This document shows positions 36,089-45,750 of a stretch of DNA of 64,000 nucleotides, one piece after another. Made by a program: the position numbers and the translations under genes. The stretch's first letter is position 1; the number at the start of each line of letters is the position of its first letter. The stretch is taken from the NCBI GenBank assembly GCA_019352875.1, contig JAAAFW010000006.1, forward strand, positions 1,738,703 to 1,802,702, given 5' to 3'. The notes beneath the pieces were generated by a model. The model ran no database searches. It was not told the origin of the DNA and saw only the letters and a list, made by a program, of their open reading frames with translations. The stretch comes from Pedobacter cryoconitis (GTDB lineage Bacteria; Bacteroidota; Bacteroidia; Sphingobacteriales; Sphingobacteriaceae).

Positions 36089-38776
36089 TTGGCTTCTGGA
36101 GATATAAAAAATTGGAATTTGGGTCATTTAAGAAGTGTATTTCTATTTCAGGTCATTTTGCTGCTTTGTGCTACCGTAGCTTTAGGGCAAAATCAGCGAA
36201 AACTCCAGGGCCTGGTGATCGATTCACTGGAGAACTCTGTGGGCGGTGCTGATATTTACCTGATCGCCGGGAAAGACACCCTGAATACCAGTACCGACAC
36301 CCACGGAAGATTCAACTTTACAGGTTTTCAAGCAGACAAAGTTTCTTTGCTGATCCTCAGTATAGGCTTTAAGCCGTTTTCCAGAACTTTTCATTTTGAG
36401 AAAGGTTATCTGCAGTTAAATGTAGGTCAGTTGGTACTGACTTCTGAATCCAATCTGCTCGATGAAGTTATTATCAGTGCGAAGGACAGGCCTGTCAAAT
36501 TCAAAAAAGATACAATTCAGTATAATGCCGCATTTTATCAGGTCTCGGAAAATGACAGGGTGGAAGATCTCCTGCGTCAGTTACCCGGAGTTGAAGTCGA
36601 TGTAAACGGGAATGCCAGTACAATGGGAAAACCCCTGATTAAGTTAAGAGTAAACGGAGAAGACTTTTTCACCAATAACGTAAAAGATTTTATTAGCCAG
36701 TTACCGGCAAAGGTTATAGATAAGATTGAAATTATCAATGACTACGGGGACGAAGCTAATTTTACCGGGATTAAAGAAGGCGAACCGCAGAAAATGCTTA
36801 ACCTGGTTACAAAGGCAGGGCAGAACCATGGGAAATTCGGAAACGCTGGTGTCAGCGGTGGAACCGATAAGCGTTATGGTCTTCAGGCCAATGCAAATTT
36901 ATGGGAAGATACACGCCAGATCGGCATGAACAGTAGTTCCAGTAATACTAATAACGAAGCAGGAGTAAATACCAATGCTGCTGCCGGGGTAAATTACAGG
37001 GACAAACTTTTTGCGGGGATTACTGCCAGTGCTGCCTATTCTTATGATTACAATAATAATAATTCAAAACAGCAGAATAATATCGAAAGTATTAATCCCG
37101 GAGGTATTATTTTAAATGAACTTAATTCCCAGAGCCGTTCATTGGATAATACACACCATATTAATTTCAATATCCAGTCTATAGCCGACAAAAGTTACTT
37201 TCAAGCCTCACTTGGCGGCTCACTTTCAGAAAGAAATAGAGATGCAGAAACCTTTTCAGAACAGACCGGGTTAATTCATCAGAATCTGAAAAGCAATAAC
37301 CGGTCAATGACAGAAACACCTAATCTGAATGGCAATGTAGTCTGGGCAAGAAGCATGGATAAGCCGGGCCGGAGTATGTCAGGGGGAATAGTCATGTCAA
37401 GTGGCATCAACCAGGTTGAAGAAGATCTTGCAAATGTTATTACTTATTTTAACCGGATCAATAACCTGCCGACAAAAGACTCATTAGTTCATCGTTTTGT
37501 GGAAACCGAGAACCGGTCAAATACGATAACGGCCGATTTCAGGTATTCGGAACCTTTACGCTCAGATGAAGATTCTCTTGTTCGCAGAAACATAGATTTT
37601 TCTTATTTCTTCTCTTTAAATAAAACACGGAATAGCTTGTATACGCGTGTAAACGACGAGAATGGAGATTTGAGTATTGTAGATTCTCTGAGTTCCCTGT
37701 ATTCCTCTTCGTTTCTACAGCAAAGAATCATGGTTAGTTACCGGTATCAGTCCAAGCAGTTTAATTATAATCTGGGGATCAGTGCCCAACCCAGCGAGGT
37801 CCGCGGCCGTTATGCTGGTTATGACAAAATATTAAACCGTCAGCTGAATCTTTCGCCGATTGCAAATATGAATTTTATACTGTCCGATTGGAATACCTTT
37901 TCATTCGTTTATACTGGTGTGACCACACCACCAGACATCTACCAGTTACAGCCGGTACCCAATATCAGTAATATTCAGAATGTCATTATCGGTAATCCAA
38001 ATCTGAAATCGAGTTTTACGCATTCCGGAAATCTGAGCTTTCAGCATACGGGTGAAAAAAGCGGGTCGACATTAATGGTCGGGCTGAATTCTTCTTTTCT
38101 GGAAAATCAGGTAGTTAGTAATGTGGTACTTGTACAGGATACGCTGAATACACTGAAGCAGGAGACAAGGTTTGAAAATGCGAGCGGGGCCTATCAGATC
38201 GGAACCAATTATTCATTTGCATATCCTTTTGCGAATAACCGGTTTAATGTTGAGCTCAGGGGGAACTGGGACTATATGAATATGATCTCGTTCGCGAACG
38301 ATTTGTTAAACACAAATCGCAACATCAGTTTTTCCCAAACTTTGAAAATGAGGTTAACCAGACCTAAATTCTATCTGTCTGGTTATGCGACTTATAGTTA
38401 TAGTAGTAACCGCTATGCTATCGCTTTGCTCAGACTCAGAAACATCGAGACCTGGCAGTTTAATGTGAACAGCCGGGTAAATCTGAATAAGTCACTTTCT
38501 GTTACGGCAGATGTATCTAAACGGATTAATTCGGGGTACTCTATAAATATATCGAATCCTCTGCTGATAAATCTGAGTATGGAAAAGTCTCTGTTTAAGA
38601 ATAGGCAAGGGTCTATTTCGGTGCAGGCTTACGACCTGTTGAATCAGGGGAATAACTTAGTCAGAAGCATATCTGATAATTCGATTACCGATAGCCGGTT
38701 TAATCAAATTACCAGATATGTACTGCTTAGTTTCACTTACAGGCTTCAGAAGTTTGGATCTCCTGAGCACAAATAG
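36089..38776 (+). CDS. TonB-receptor-like outer-membrane barrel protein with carboxypeptidase-regulatory domain
   Basis: This protein of about 895 aa has a signal sequence (VFLFQVILLLCATVALGQ), a CarboxypepD_reg-like beta-sandwich (about 38-115), a plug-like section (QYNAAFYQVSENDRVEDLLRQLPGVEVDVNG, then GEPQKMLNLVTK) and a long C-terminal barrel ending in YVLLSFTYRLQKFGSPEHK. The VEDLLRQLPG pattern marks the outer-membrane beta-barrel family relatives of TonB receptors. No ATG precedes the signal peptide in frame, so the start is TTG at 36089 or TTG at 36119. The ligand is unknown. It ends 6 nt from the convergent ettA gene. Confidence 0.85.
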   Translation: MASGDIKNWNLGHLRSVFLFQVILLLCATVALGQNQRKLQGLVIDSLENSVGGADIYLIAGKDTLNTSTDTHGRFNFTGFQADKVSLLILSIGFKPFSRTFHFEKGYLQLNVGQLVLTSESNLLDEVIISAKDRPVKFKKDTIQYNAAFYQVSENDRVEDLLRQLPGVEVDVNGNASTMGKPLIKLRVNGEDFFTNNVKDFISQLPAKVIDKIEIINDYGDEANFTGIKEGEPQKMLNLVTKAGQNHGKFGNAGVSGGTDKRYGLQANANLWEDTRQIGMNSSSSNTNNEAGVNTNAAAGVNYRDKLFAGITASAAYSYDYNNNNSKQQNNIESINPGGIILNELNSQSRSLDNTHHINFNIQSIADKSYFQASLGGSLSERNRDAETFSEQTGLIHQNLKSNNRSMTETPNLNGNVVWARSMDKPGRSMSGGIVMSSGINQVEEDLANVITYFNRINNLPTKDSLVHRFVETENRSNTITADFRYSEPLRSDEDSLVRRNIDFSYFFSLNKTRNSLYTRVNDENGDLSIVDSLSSLYSSSFLQQRIMVSYRYQSKQFNYNLGISAQPSEVRGRYAGYDKILNRQLNLSPIANMNFILSDWNTFSFVYTGVTTPPDIYQLQPVPNISNIQNVIIGNPNLKSSFTHSGNLSFQHTGEKSGSTLMVGLNSSFLENQVVSNVVLVQDTLNTLKQETRFENASGAYQIGTNYSFAYPFANNRFNVELRGNWDYMNMISFANDLLNTNRNISFSQTLKMRLTRPKFYLSGYATYSYSSNRYAIALLRLRNIETWQFNVNSRVNLNKSLSVTADVSKRINSGYSINISNPLLINLSMEKSLFKNRQGSISVQAYDLLNQGNNLVRSISDNSITDSRFNQITRYVLLSFTYRLQKFGSPEHK

Positions 38777-38782
38777 CCGCGT

Positions 38783-40462
38783 TTATACCAGCTTTTTATA
38801 CCTGATTCTGTGTGGAGTACTGTCTCCAAGTCTTTTCTTGCGATTTTCCTCATAATCGCTGTAGTTACCTTCGAAGAAATAAACCTGAGAGTTACCTTCG
38901 AATGCCAGGATATGCGTACAAATACGATCCAGGAACCATCTATCGTGACTGATGACAACTGCACAACCACCGAAATTTTCTAAGGCTTCTTCCAGCGCAC
39001 GTAAAGTATTAACGTCAATATCATTGGTTGGCTCATCCAGTAAAAGTACGTTTGCCCCTTTTTTCAGGGTAATTGCAAGGTGAACACGGTTTCGCTCTCC
39101 ACCAGACAATACAGCAACTTTTTTCTGCTGATCACCACCATTAAAATTAAATTTAGAGACATAAGCTCTACCGTTAACAGCTTTATTACCCAGCATGATA
39201 TTGTCCAGTCCGTCGGTAATATTTTCATAAACCGTCTTGTCCGGTGAAAGGTCATTGTGCATCTGATCTACATAACCTAATGCAACAGTTTCACCTACCC
39301 TGAATGTACCTTCATCCGGAGTTTCCTGTTCGGTGATTAAACGGAATAAGGTTGTTTTACCAGCCCCGTTCGGACCTATGATACCAACAATACCCGCTGG
39401 TGGTAAGGAGAAACTCAGGTTTTCAAACAGGATCTTATCTCCATACGATTTGGTGATATTATTCGCTTCAATAACTACATTACCTAATCTTGGTCCTGCA
39501 GGAATGAAAAGCTCCAGTTTATCTTCTCTTTCTTTCGAGTCTTCTGAAGCTAGTTTATCATAATTGGACAAACGCGCCTTAGATTTTGCATGTCTTGCTT
39601 TTGGAGCCATACGTACCCATTCCAATTCACGCTCCAGAGTTTTCTGGCGCTTACTCTCTGTTTTTTCTTCCTGTGACAGACGTTTGGCTTTTTGGTCTAA
39701 CCATGAAGAATAATTTCCTTTCCATGGAATACCTTCACCACGGTCGAGTTCAAGGATCCATCCAGCTACATTGTCCAGGAAGTACCTGTCGTGTGTAACC
39801 GCAATTACGGTTCCTTTATATTCTTTCAGGAATTGCTCCAGCCAGTCGATACTTTCTGCATCAAGGTGATTGGTTGGCTCATCAAGTAACAAGACATCCG
39901 GTTCCTGTAATAATAGTCTGCACATGGCAACGCGGCGACGTTCACCTCCCGAGAGCACAGCAATTTTAGTATCCGGGTCCGGGCAGCGAAGTGCATCCAT
40001 GGCACGTTCCAGCTTATTATCGAGTTCCCAAGCATTAACTGCGTCAATCTTATCCTGAAGTTCACCTTGTCTGACCATCAATTTATCCATCACCTCAGCG
40101 TTCTCATAAACCTCCGGCAAACCGAACTGCTCATTGATAGACTCGTACTCTTTTAAAATGGCGGTAATTTCGGCAACACCTTCCTCTACAACCTCACGGA
40201 CAGTTTTATTCTCGTCCAGTTCTGGTTCCTGTGCCAGATATCCTACGGTATAACCCGGAGAAAATACAACCTCTCCCTGAAATGCTTTATCGATACCGGC
40301 AATAATTTTTAATACCGAAGATTTACCCGATCCGTTCAAACCGATTACACCGATTTTGGCGCCGTAAAAGAAGGATAAGTAAATGTTTTTTAAAACCTGT
40401 TTCTGGGGTGGATAAATCTTATTTACCCCCGCCATCGAGAATATTATTTTTTCGTCTGACAT
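38783..40462 (-). CDS. ettA: Energy-dependent translational throttle protein EttA (ABC-F ATPase)
   Basis: This 559-aa protein has two ABC ATPase domains without membrane segments. Walker A is GLNGSGKS (41-48) in the first and GPNGAGKT in the second; each has an LSGGERRR/LSGGERNR signature and a DEPTNHLD/DEPTNDID Walker B. The linker between the domains holds the charged ABC-F arm. Length and sequence (VGYLAQEPELDENKTV, WLEQFLKEYKGTVIAVTHDRYFLDNVAGWILELDRGEGIPWKGNYS) match EttA, which gates early translation elongation according to ATP level. Confidence 0.95.
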   Translation of the reverse strand: MSDEKIIFSMAGVNKIYPPQKQVLKNIYLSFFYGAKIGVIGLNGSGKSSVLKIIAGIDKAFQGEVVFSPGYTVGYLAQEPELDENKTVREVVEEGVAEITAILKEYESINEQFGLPEVYENAEVMDKLMVRQGELQDKIDAVNAWELDNKLERAMDALRCPDPDTKIAVLSGGERRRVAMCRLLLQEPDVLLLDEPTNHLDAESIDWLEQFLKEYKGTVIAVTHDRYFLDNVAGWILELDRGEGIPWKGNYSSWLDQKAKRLSQEEKTESKRQKTLERELEWVRMAPKARHAKSKARLSNYDKLASEDSKEREDKLELFIPAGPRLGNVVIEANNITKSYGDKILFENLSFSLPPAGIVGIIGPNGAGKTTLFRLITEQETPDEGTFRVGETVALGYVDQMHNDLSPDKTVYENITDGLDNIMLGNKAVNGRAYVSKFNFNGGDQQKKVAVLSGGERNRVHLAITLKKGANVLLLDEPTNDIDVNTLRALEEALENFGGCAVVISHDRWFLDRICTHILAFEGNSQVYFFEGNYSDYEENRKKRLGDSTPHRIRYKKLV

Positions 40463-40935
40463 AGCTTATTTAATCAATTGCCTGAATCTGCTAAATTGCA
40501 AAATTCCTGCAGTCGGAACACATCTGTTTTTTTTAAAATACCGTATATACCAACAGGCAAATATAATTAAAGTCAGGCGTAATCAACAAAGCAGGGGACT
40601 GCCATTTATGCCGGTTTTTAGCAGTAAGCATAGCAGAATGACAGCTATTTGGAATGTTTATAAACCTTACATTCCGGGGACAATTGCCGGCAGATTATAC
40701 AGATAGCTATTTGAAGGCGCCTAAACAGGCAGAATTTTATAGAATATATATCTTTTAAGTAGCCATTTTATACCTGCATTGGCCTCAAATTTACTAAGTT
40801 TAATATATTATCGGTGCTGAGCAATCAGAAATGCCCTGATATGGCGTAATTGTTGTTAAAAATAAATCGGATTGATGCTGATATTTATAAAACATATTTT
40901 ATAGTTTAGAGGCGTTCCGTTTAATAAAAGGATAT
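40463..40935. other. 473-nt intergenic region upstream of clpC
   Basis: No gene is seen here. The region should hold the divergent promoters of ettA and clpC. A TAGTTTAG near 40902-40909 resembles a -7 box but lacks one T of the consensus. No clear CtsR-like or CIRCE repeat was noticed. Confidence 0.5.
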
Positions 40936-43458
40936 ATGGAAGCTAAATTTTCACCACAAGTAAAAGACGTGATTTCGTTTAGCAGGGAAGAAGCCCTGAG
41001 ATTAGGTCACGATTACATAGGCGCCGAACATCTTTTGTTGGGCCTGATCCGCGAAGGAGACGGTATGGCTATCAAAATATTGAAATCATTGGGCGTAGAT
41101 ACTGCAAAATTACGTCGTTCAATAGAAGAAGCTGTTAGGGGTACTTCCAGTGTTACGGTTAATCTGGGTAATATCCCTTTAACCAAACAGGCGGAAAAAG
41201 TTTTAAAAATCACTTATCTGGAAGCTAAGATCTTCAAAAGTGATTTGATCGGAACAGAACATCTGTTGCTTTCTATCCTGCGTGATGACGATAATATCGC
41301 CTCCCAGATTCTACTGCAATACAATATCAATTACGAAATCTTCAAACAAGAAGTAGAGGTTAACAAAAATGGTTTCAGAGATGAGACACAAGGAAGTGCT
41401 TCAGCCGGCGGTGATGATGATTACCGTGAAGAGGAAAGTTTCAGCAGCCCAAAGAAGGTTTCTGATATTAAATCCAAAACTCCCGTACTTGATAATTTTG
41501 GCAGGGACTTAACGAAAGCTGCAGAAGAAGGACGTCTGGATCCTATCGTCGGCAGGGAAAAAGAAATTGAGCGGGTTTCGCAGATTCTTTCCCGTCGTAA
41601 AAAGAATAATCCGATACTGATCGGTGAACCGGGTGTCGGTAAATCAGCAATTGCTGAAGGACTGGCGCTGCGAATTGTTCAGCGTAAAGTTTCACGTGTC
41701 TTATTCAATAAACGCGTCGTCACACTTGATCTTGCTTCTCTGGTTGCCGGTACGAAATACCGTGGTCAGTTCGAAGAAAGAATGAAAGCTGTAATGAACG
41801 AACTGGAGAAATCTACGGATGTAATTCTGTTTATTGATGAGATTCATACTATTGTCGGTGCTGGCGGAGCTTCCGGATCACTGGATGCTTCAAATATGTT
41901 CAAACCGGCTTTGGCTAGGGGTGAGATACAATGTATTGGTGCGACAACATTAGATGAGTACCGTCAGTACATTGAGAAAGATGGTGCTTTAGACCGTCGT
42001 TTCCAAAAGGTAATGATCGAACCAGCTTCACCGGATGAAACCATTGAGATCCTGAACAGGATTAAAGAAAAGTATGAAGATCACCATGGTGTTACTTATA
42101 CTAATGAGGCTATTAATGCCTGTGTAAGCCTAACCTCAAGATACATTACCGACCGTTTCCTGCCTGACAAAGCTATTGATGCGCTGGACGAAGCCGGATC
42201 AAGAGTACACCTGACCAATATTCATGTGCCTGAGAATATTATTGACATCGAGAATAAGATAGAAAATATTAAGGTTGAAAAGAATAAAGTTGTCAAAAGT
42301 CAGAAATACGAAGAAGCAGCTAAACTAAGAGATACTGAAAAGAATCTTCTTGAAGAACTCGACCGTGCTAAAGCAAGCTGGGAAGCAGAAACAAAAACCA
42401 AACGTTATACCGTTACTGAAGATAACGTGGCAGAAGTTGTTTCCATGATGACCGGTATTCCTTTGCAAAGAGTAGGGCAGACAGACAGCATTAAACTGCT
42501 GAATATGTATGATACTGTTGCTGAAAAGATTATTGGACAGGACGATGCTATTAAAAAACTGACCAAAGCTATTCAGCGTACACGCGCAGGTTTGAAAGAT
42601 CCTAAAAAACCAATCGGTTCCTTTATCTTTTTGGGGCCTACAGGGGTAGGTAAAACAGAATTAGCGAAAGAGCTGGCAAGATTCATGTTTGATAGTGACG
42701 ATTCGTTGATTCAGATCGATATGAGTGAATACATGGAGAAATTCGCAGTTTCCCGCCTGGTAGGTGCGCCTCCGGGATATGTAGGTTACGAAGAAGGTGG
42801 TCAGTTAACAGAAAAAGTACGTCGTAAACCATATGCAGTAATTCTGCTGGACGAGATTGAAAAAGCTCACCCTGATGTATTCAATATCCTTTTACAGGTA
42901 CTGGATGAAGGACAGCTAACAGACAGCCTTGGCCGTAAAGTAGATTTCAGAAATACGATTATTATCATGACATCCAACATTGGAGCCCGTCAGTTGAAAG
43001 ATTTTGGACAAGGTATAGGTTTCTCTACCTCTGCTAAAAACAATCAGGTTGATGCACATTCCAGAGGAGTAATTGAAAATGCTTTAAAACGTGCATTTGC
43101 TCCGGAGTTCCTGAACAGGGTAGATGATGTGATCGTCTTCAACACATTAGGTAAGGATGAGATCTTTAAAATCATTGATATCGAATTGAAATCTCTGTTC
43201 GGACGTGTGCATACACTAGGTTATGAAATCAAATTGACAGATGTTGCCAAAGAGTTTATTGCCGAAAAAGGATTTGATATTAATTTCGGTGCCCGCCCGT
43301 TAAAACGTGCGATTCAGAAATATCTGGAAGATCCGATTGCAGAGGAAATCCTTAAAGGAGATATTCACGAGGGTGATACTTTAGAAATAGATTATAATAA
43401 AGAAACTGACCTTATTGTTGTGGAGAATAAAAGCCCTGGCAAAAAGAAGAAAGTTTAA
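40936..43458 (+). CDS. clpC: ATP-dependent Clp protease ATPase subunit ClpC
   Basis: This 840-aa Hsp100 unfoldase has the double Clp N-domain (1-145; [20 protein letters not shown] and [14 protein letters not shown]), the first AAA+ domain with GEPGVGKS (230-237), a UVR-motif middle part ([19 protein letters not shown]) and the second AAA+ domain with GPTGVGKT (567-574). It ends in a basic tail. This order is ClpC rather than ClpB. It feeds proteins to ClpP in the cytoplasm. It is a single transcription unit closed by a terminator. Confidence 0.97.
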   Translation: MEAKFSPQVKDVISFSREEALRLGHDYIGAEHLLLGLIREGDGMAIKILKSLGVDTAKLRRSIEEAVRGTSSVTVNLGNIPLTKQAEKVLKITYLEAKIFKSDLIGTEHLLLSILRDDDNIASQILLQYNINYEIFKQEVEVNKNGFRDETQGSASAGGDDDYREEESFSSPKKVSDIKSKTPVLDNFGRDLTKAAEEGRLDPIVGREKEIERVSQILSRRKKNNPILIGEPGVGKSAIAEGLALRIVQRKVSRVLFNKRVVTLDLASLVAGTKYRGQFEERMKAVMNELEKSTDVILFIDEIHTIVGAGGASGSLDASNMFKPALARGEIQCIGATTLDEYRQYIEKDGALDRRFQKVMIEPASPDETIEILNRIKEKYEDHHGVTYTNEAINACVSLTSRYITDRFLPDKAIDALDEAGSRVHLTNIHVPENIIDIENKIENIKVEKNKVVKSQKYEEAAKLRDTEKNLLEELDRAKASWEAETKTKRYTVTEDNVAEVVSMMTGIPLQRVGQTDSIKLLNMYDTVAEKIIGQDDAIKKLTKAIQRTRAGLKDPKKPIGSFIFLGPTGVGKTELAKELARFMFDSDDSLIQIDMSEYMEKFAVSRLVGAPPGYVGYEEGGQLTEKVRRKPYAVILLDEIEKAHPDVFNILLQVLDEGQLTDSLGRKVDFRNTIIIMTSNIGARQLKDFGQGIGFSTSAKNNQVDAHSRGVIENALKRAFAPEFLNRVDDVIVFNTLGKDEIFKIIDIELKSLFGRVHTLGYEIKLTDVAKEFIAEKGFDINFGARPLKRAIQKYLEDPIAEEILKGDIHEGDTLEIDYNKETDLIVVENKSPGKKKKV

Positions 43459-43481
43459 GAAACAGGGAATTTATTCCTTAT

Positions 43482-43520
43482 AAAGGCCTGTCATCGTTAA
43501 AAAGATGACAGGCCTTTTTT
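43482..43520 (+). terminator. Terminator of clpC
   Basis: A perfect 14-bp stem AAAGGCCTGTCATC (43482-43495 with 43504-43517) closes an 8-nt loop and runs into TTT. Confidence 0.93.
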
Positions 43521-43663
43521 ACGTGGCAGTTTTTACGCCGCCCCATTTCAATATCTGAATTACGCTGGTAACAAAGTTGTTGTATTCCAGGACTGTATCT
43601 GAATTTCAAGAGATTCTTTTCAACTTACATATGATCATAACCAAATGTAAATTCCTGTCGCTA

Positions 43664-43671
43664 TAAATTTG
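43664..43671 (+). promoter_or_regulatory. Possible -7 box of the ECF sigma gene (TAAATTTG)
   Basis: TAAATTTG matches TAnnTTTG and lies 46 nt before the ATG at 43718. No clear -33 TTTG was seen at 19-21 bp. Confidence 0.45.
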
Positions 43672-43717
43672 AGATTGTAGCACAAATACATCTGATTATT
43701 ATTTGAAAGATTTAAAT

Positions 43718-44323
43718 ATGTTGGATTATCATTTATTTACGGACAATGAACTCGTTATGCTGCTTCGCAAAAATGATCATGCAGCATTTACGGAAATCTA
43801 CAGAAGATATTCAAGAACTGTTTACAGCAATACCTATAAATTGTTAAAAAACAGGAGTGAAGTTCGGGATATTGTACAGGAAATATTTGCTTCTCTATGG
43901 AACAGGAGAGCTGATTTTATGGTTAGTACAAACCTGGCCGGATACCTTTATGTGGCTGCCCGTAATAAAGTTTTTAAAATAATTGCCCATCAGAAAGTAG
44001 AGACGAAATATATATCCTTACTGAATACCAGTGAAAATGACCCCTCAGTTATTGCCGATTATGCGATACGGCATAAACAGCTGGAAGAACTTATTGAAAA
44101 AGAAATAAATGAACTGCCGGCTAAAATGAGAGAAGTGCTCAACCTGAGCCGGAAGTCTCATCTGAGCCATAAAGAAATAAGTGAAAAGTTGAATATTTCT
44201 GAAGGCACAGTGAAAAAACAGGTAAGTAATGCTTTAAAGATTCTGAAAGTAAAGTTAGCCTCCTTTTTTTATCTGGTCGTCAAGCTGGTCATCGTCCTTA
44301 GCTGCGTGAATTATCTGCCATAG
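43718..44323 (+). CDS. ECF RNA polymerase sigma factor (FecI-like)
   Basis: This 201-aa protein has sigma region 2 (about 20-90; FTEIYRRYSRTVYSNTYKLLKNRSEVRDIVQEIFASLWNRR) and region 4 (about 120-175; LPAKMREVLNLSRKSHLSHKEISEKLNISEGTVKKQVSNALKIL). It belongs to the Bacteroidota sigma-70 family that controls SusC/SusD loci. An in-frame TTG five codons upstream is less likely than the ATG. FecR follows, so transport of the SusC ligand probably releases this sigma factor, which then transcribes the operon. Confidence 0.94.
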   Translation: MLDYHLFTDNELVMLLRKNDHAAFTEIYRRYSRTVYSNTYKLLKNRSEVRDIVQEIFASLWNRRADFMVSTNLAGYLYVAARNKVFKIIAHQKVETKYISLLNTSENDPSVIADYAIRHKQLEELIEKEINELPAKMREVLNLSRKSHLSHKEISEKLNISEGTVKKQVSNALKILKVKLASFFYLVVKLVIVLSCVNYLP

Positions 44324-44434
44324 CGGATGTCCCAACCATGTTTTCCGGGCTAATTTTATTTTTTTTCTTTTTATCTACCACCAAGGCATCCTTTAACGGA
44401 CTATAAGGTTAATAAGGGCATAAAGGGTTATTTT

Positions 44435-45589
44435 ATGGAAGAAGATAAATTAAAAGCATTAATTAAAAGATACGAATCGGGTCAGTGTTCAAAAGCTGAG
44501 AAGGAAATGGTAGAAGTACTATACCATGATTATATCCAAAATGCAAAAATTGATTTGTCTGCGGAACAAATTAGCGAAGACCTTGAAGCAGTCTACAAAA
44601 AATTACCTGTGCCTGCTCCTTTTAAGATCAATAGCCAATGGGTCAGAATAGCGGCAATATTAGTCTTAGTAGGTGGACTGTCATTACTGTATTCCAGAAT
44701 CAACCAGAATCCAGGGCACCTAACTGTTTCCAGAAAATCGTTAGCCGTACAAAAGAAAGAAATTATTCCTCATTCTGCTCGGTCTTATCTGACCTTATCC
44801 GATGGTTCCAGTGTTGTGCTGGACGATGCGCCTGTTGGAAAACTGGCCATGCAGGACGGTTACGAAATAGTAAAAGTAAAAGAAGGACTGATTGCTTACC
44901 GCAATATAGCTGGTAAAAGAACTGACCATCAGGGTTATAATACAAATGTCCTAACCACGGGTAAGGGTATTCAGTACCAGGTGTCACTTGCAGATGGAAC
45001 AAATGTCTGGATTAATGCTGCTTCTTCTCTCAAATATCCCACTTCATTTACAGGTTCTGAACGCCGGGTAGAGCTCACAGGGGAAGGGTACTTTGAAGTA
45101 TTCAGGAATGTCTCAAAGCCTTTTGTCGTGCATACAGGCAGGCAGAATGTGGAAGTTTTGGGGACTCATTTTAACATTAACAGTTATGCCGATGAGCCTG
45201 CTGTCAGAACAACTTTGCTGGAAGGAAAGGTGAAAGTCGTGGAGTTGAAAACCAACAGCAGTGCCATCCTCCTGCCCGGAGAACAATCAGTTCTTGCAGA
45301 CAATACGAAATTTAAGGTCGCACAGGTAAATGCGGGTAATACCGTAGCGTGGAAAAACGGACTGTTTCAGTTTGAGGATTCCGATATACAGACTATCATG
45401 CGTCAGTTGTCCCGCTGGTATAATGTAGAATTTGAGATCGAGGGAAAAGTACCGGACGTTAAACTATGGGGTGAGGTACATCGGAATGCCAGTTTTGAAA
45501 AGGCAATGGAGGTTTTAGTTTTCTTCGGTATAGAATATAAAGTTCTGAATAAAGGCGAAACGAGAAAAGTAATTATCAAAACCAAATAA
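44435..45589 (+). CDS. FecR family anti-sigma factor
   Basis: This 384-aa inner-membrane protein has a cytoplasmic N-terminus, one transmembrane helix (about 70-86; IAAILVLVGGLSLLYS), a FecR domain (LTTGKGIQYQVSLADGTNVWINAASSLKYPTSFTGSERRVELTGEGYFEV) and a C-terminal STN-like DUF4974 domain (about 310-380; QFEDSDIQTIMRQLSRWYNVEFEI). It should hold the sigma factor until the STN domain of the adjacent SusC signals. All expected parts are present. Confidence 0.95.
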   Translation: MEEDKLKALIKRYESGQCSKAEKEMVEVLYHDYIQNAKIDLSAEQISEDLEAVYKKLPVPAPFKINSQWVRIAAILVLVGGLSLLYSRINQNPGHLTVSRKSLAVQKKEIIPHSARSYLTLSDGSSVVLDDAPVGKLAMQDGYEIVKVKEGLIAYRNIAGKRTDHQGYNTNVLTTGKGIQYQVSLADGTNVWINAASSLKYPTSFTGSERRVELTGEGYFEVFRNVSKPFVVHTGRQNVEVLGTHFNINSYADEPAVRTTLLEGKVKVVELKTNSSAILLPGEQSVLADNTKFKVAQVNAGNTVAWKNGLFQFEDSDIQTIMRQLSRWYNVEFEIEGKVPDVKLWGEVHRNASFEKAMEVLVFFGIEYKVLNKGETRKVIIKTK

Positions 45590-45750
45590 TAACCTAAATA
45601 CATCGTATGGAGAAAATCAAAAGCACTTTCATCACCAGATGAATCTGAATTAAGCAGGCGCTAATGGCCATAGTAACTGTTTAAAACCGATTCTTCCCTT
45701 CCTTAAAGGGAAACCAATTTTACCTAAACCAAATATAAACCTAAATCTTA

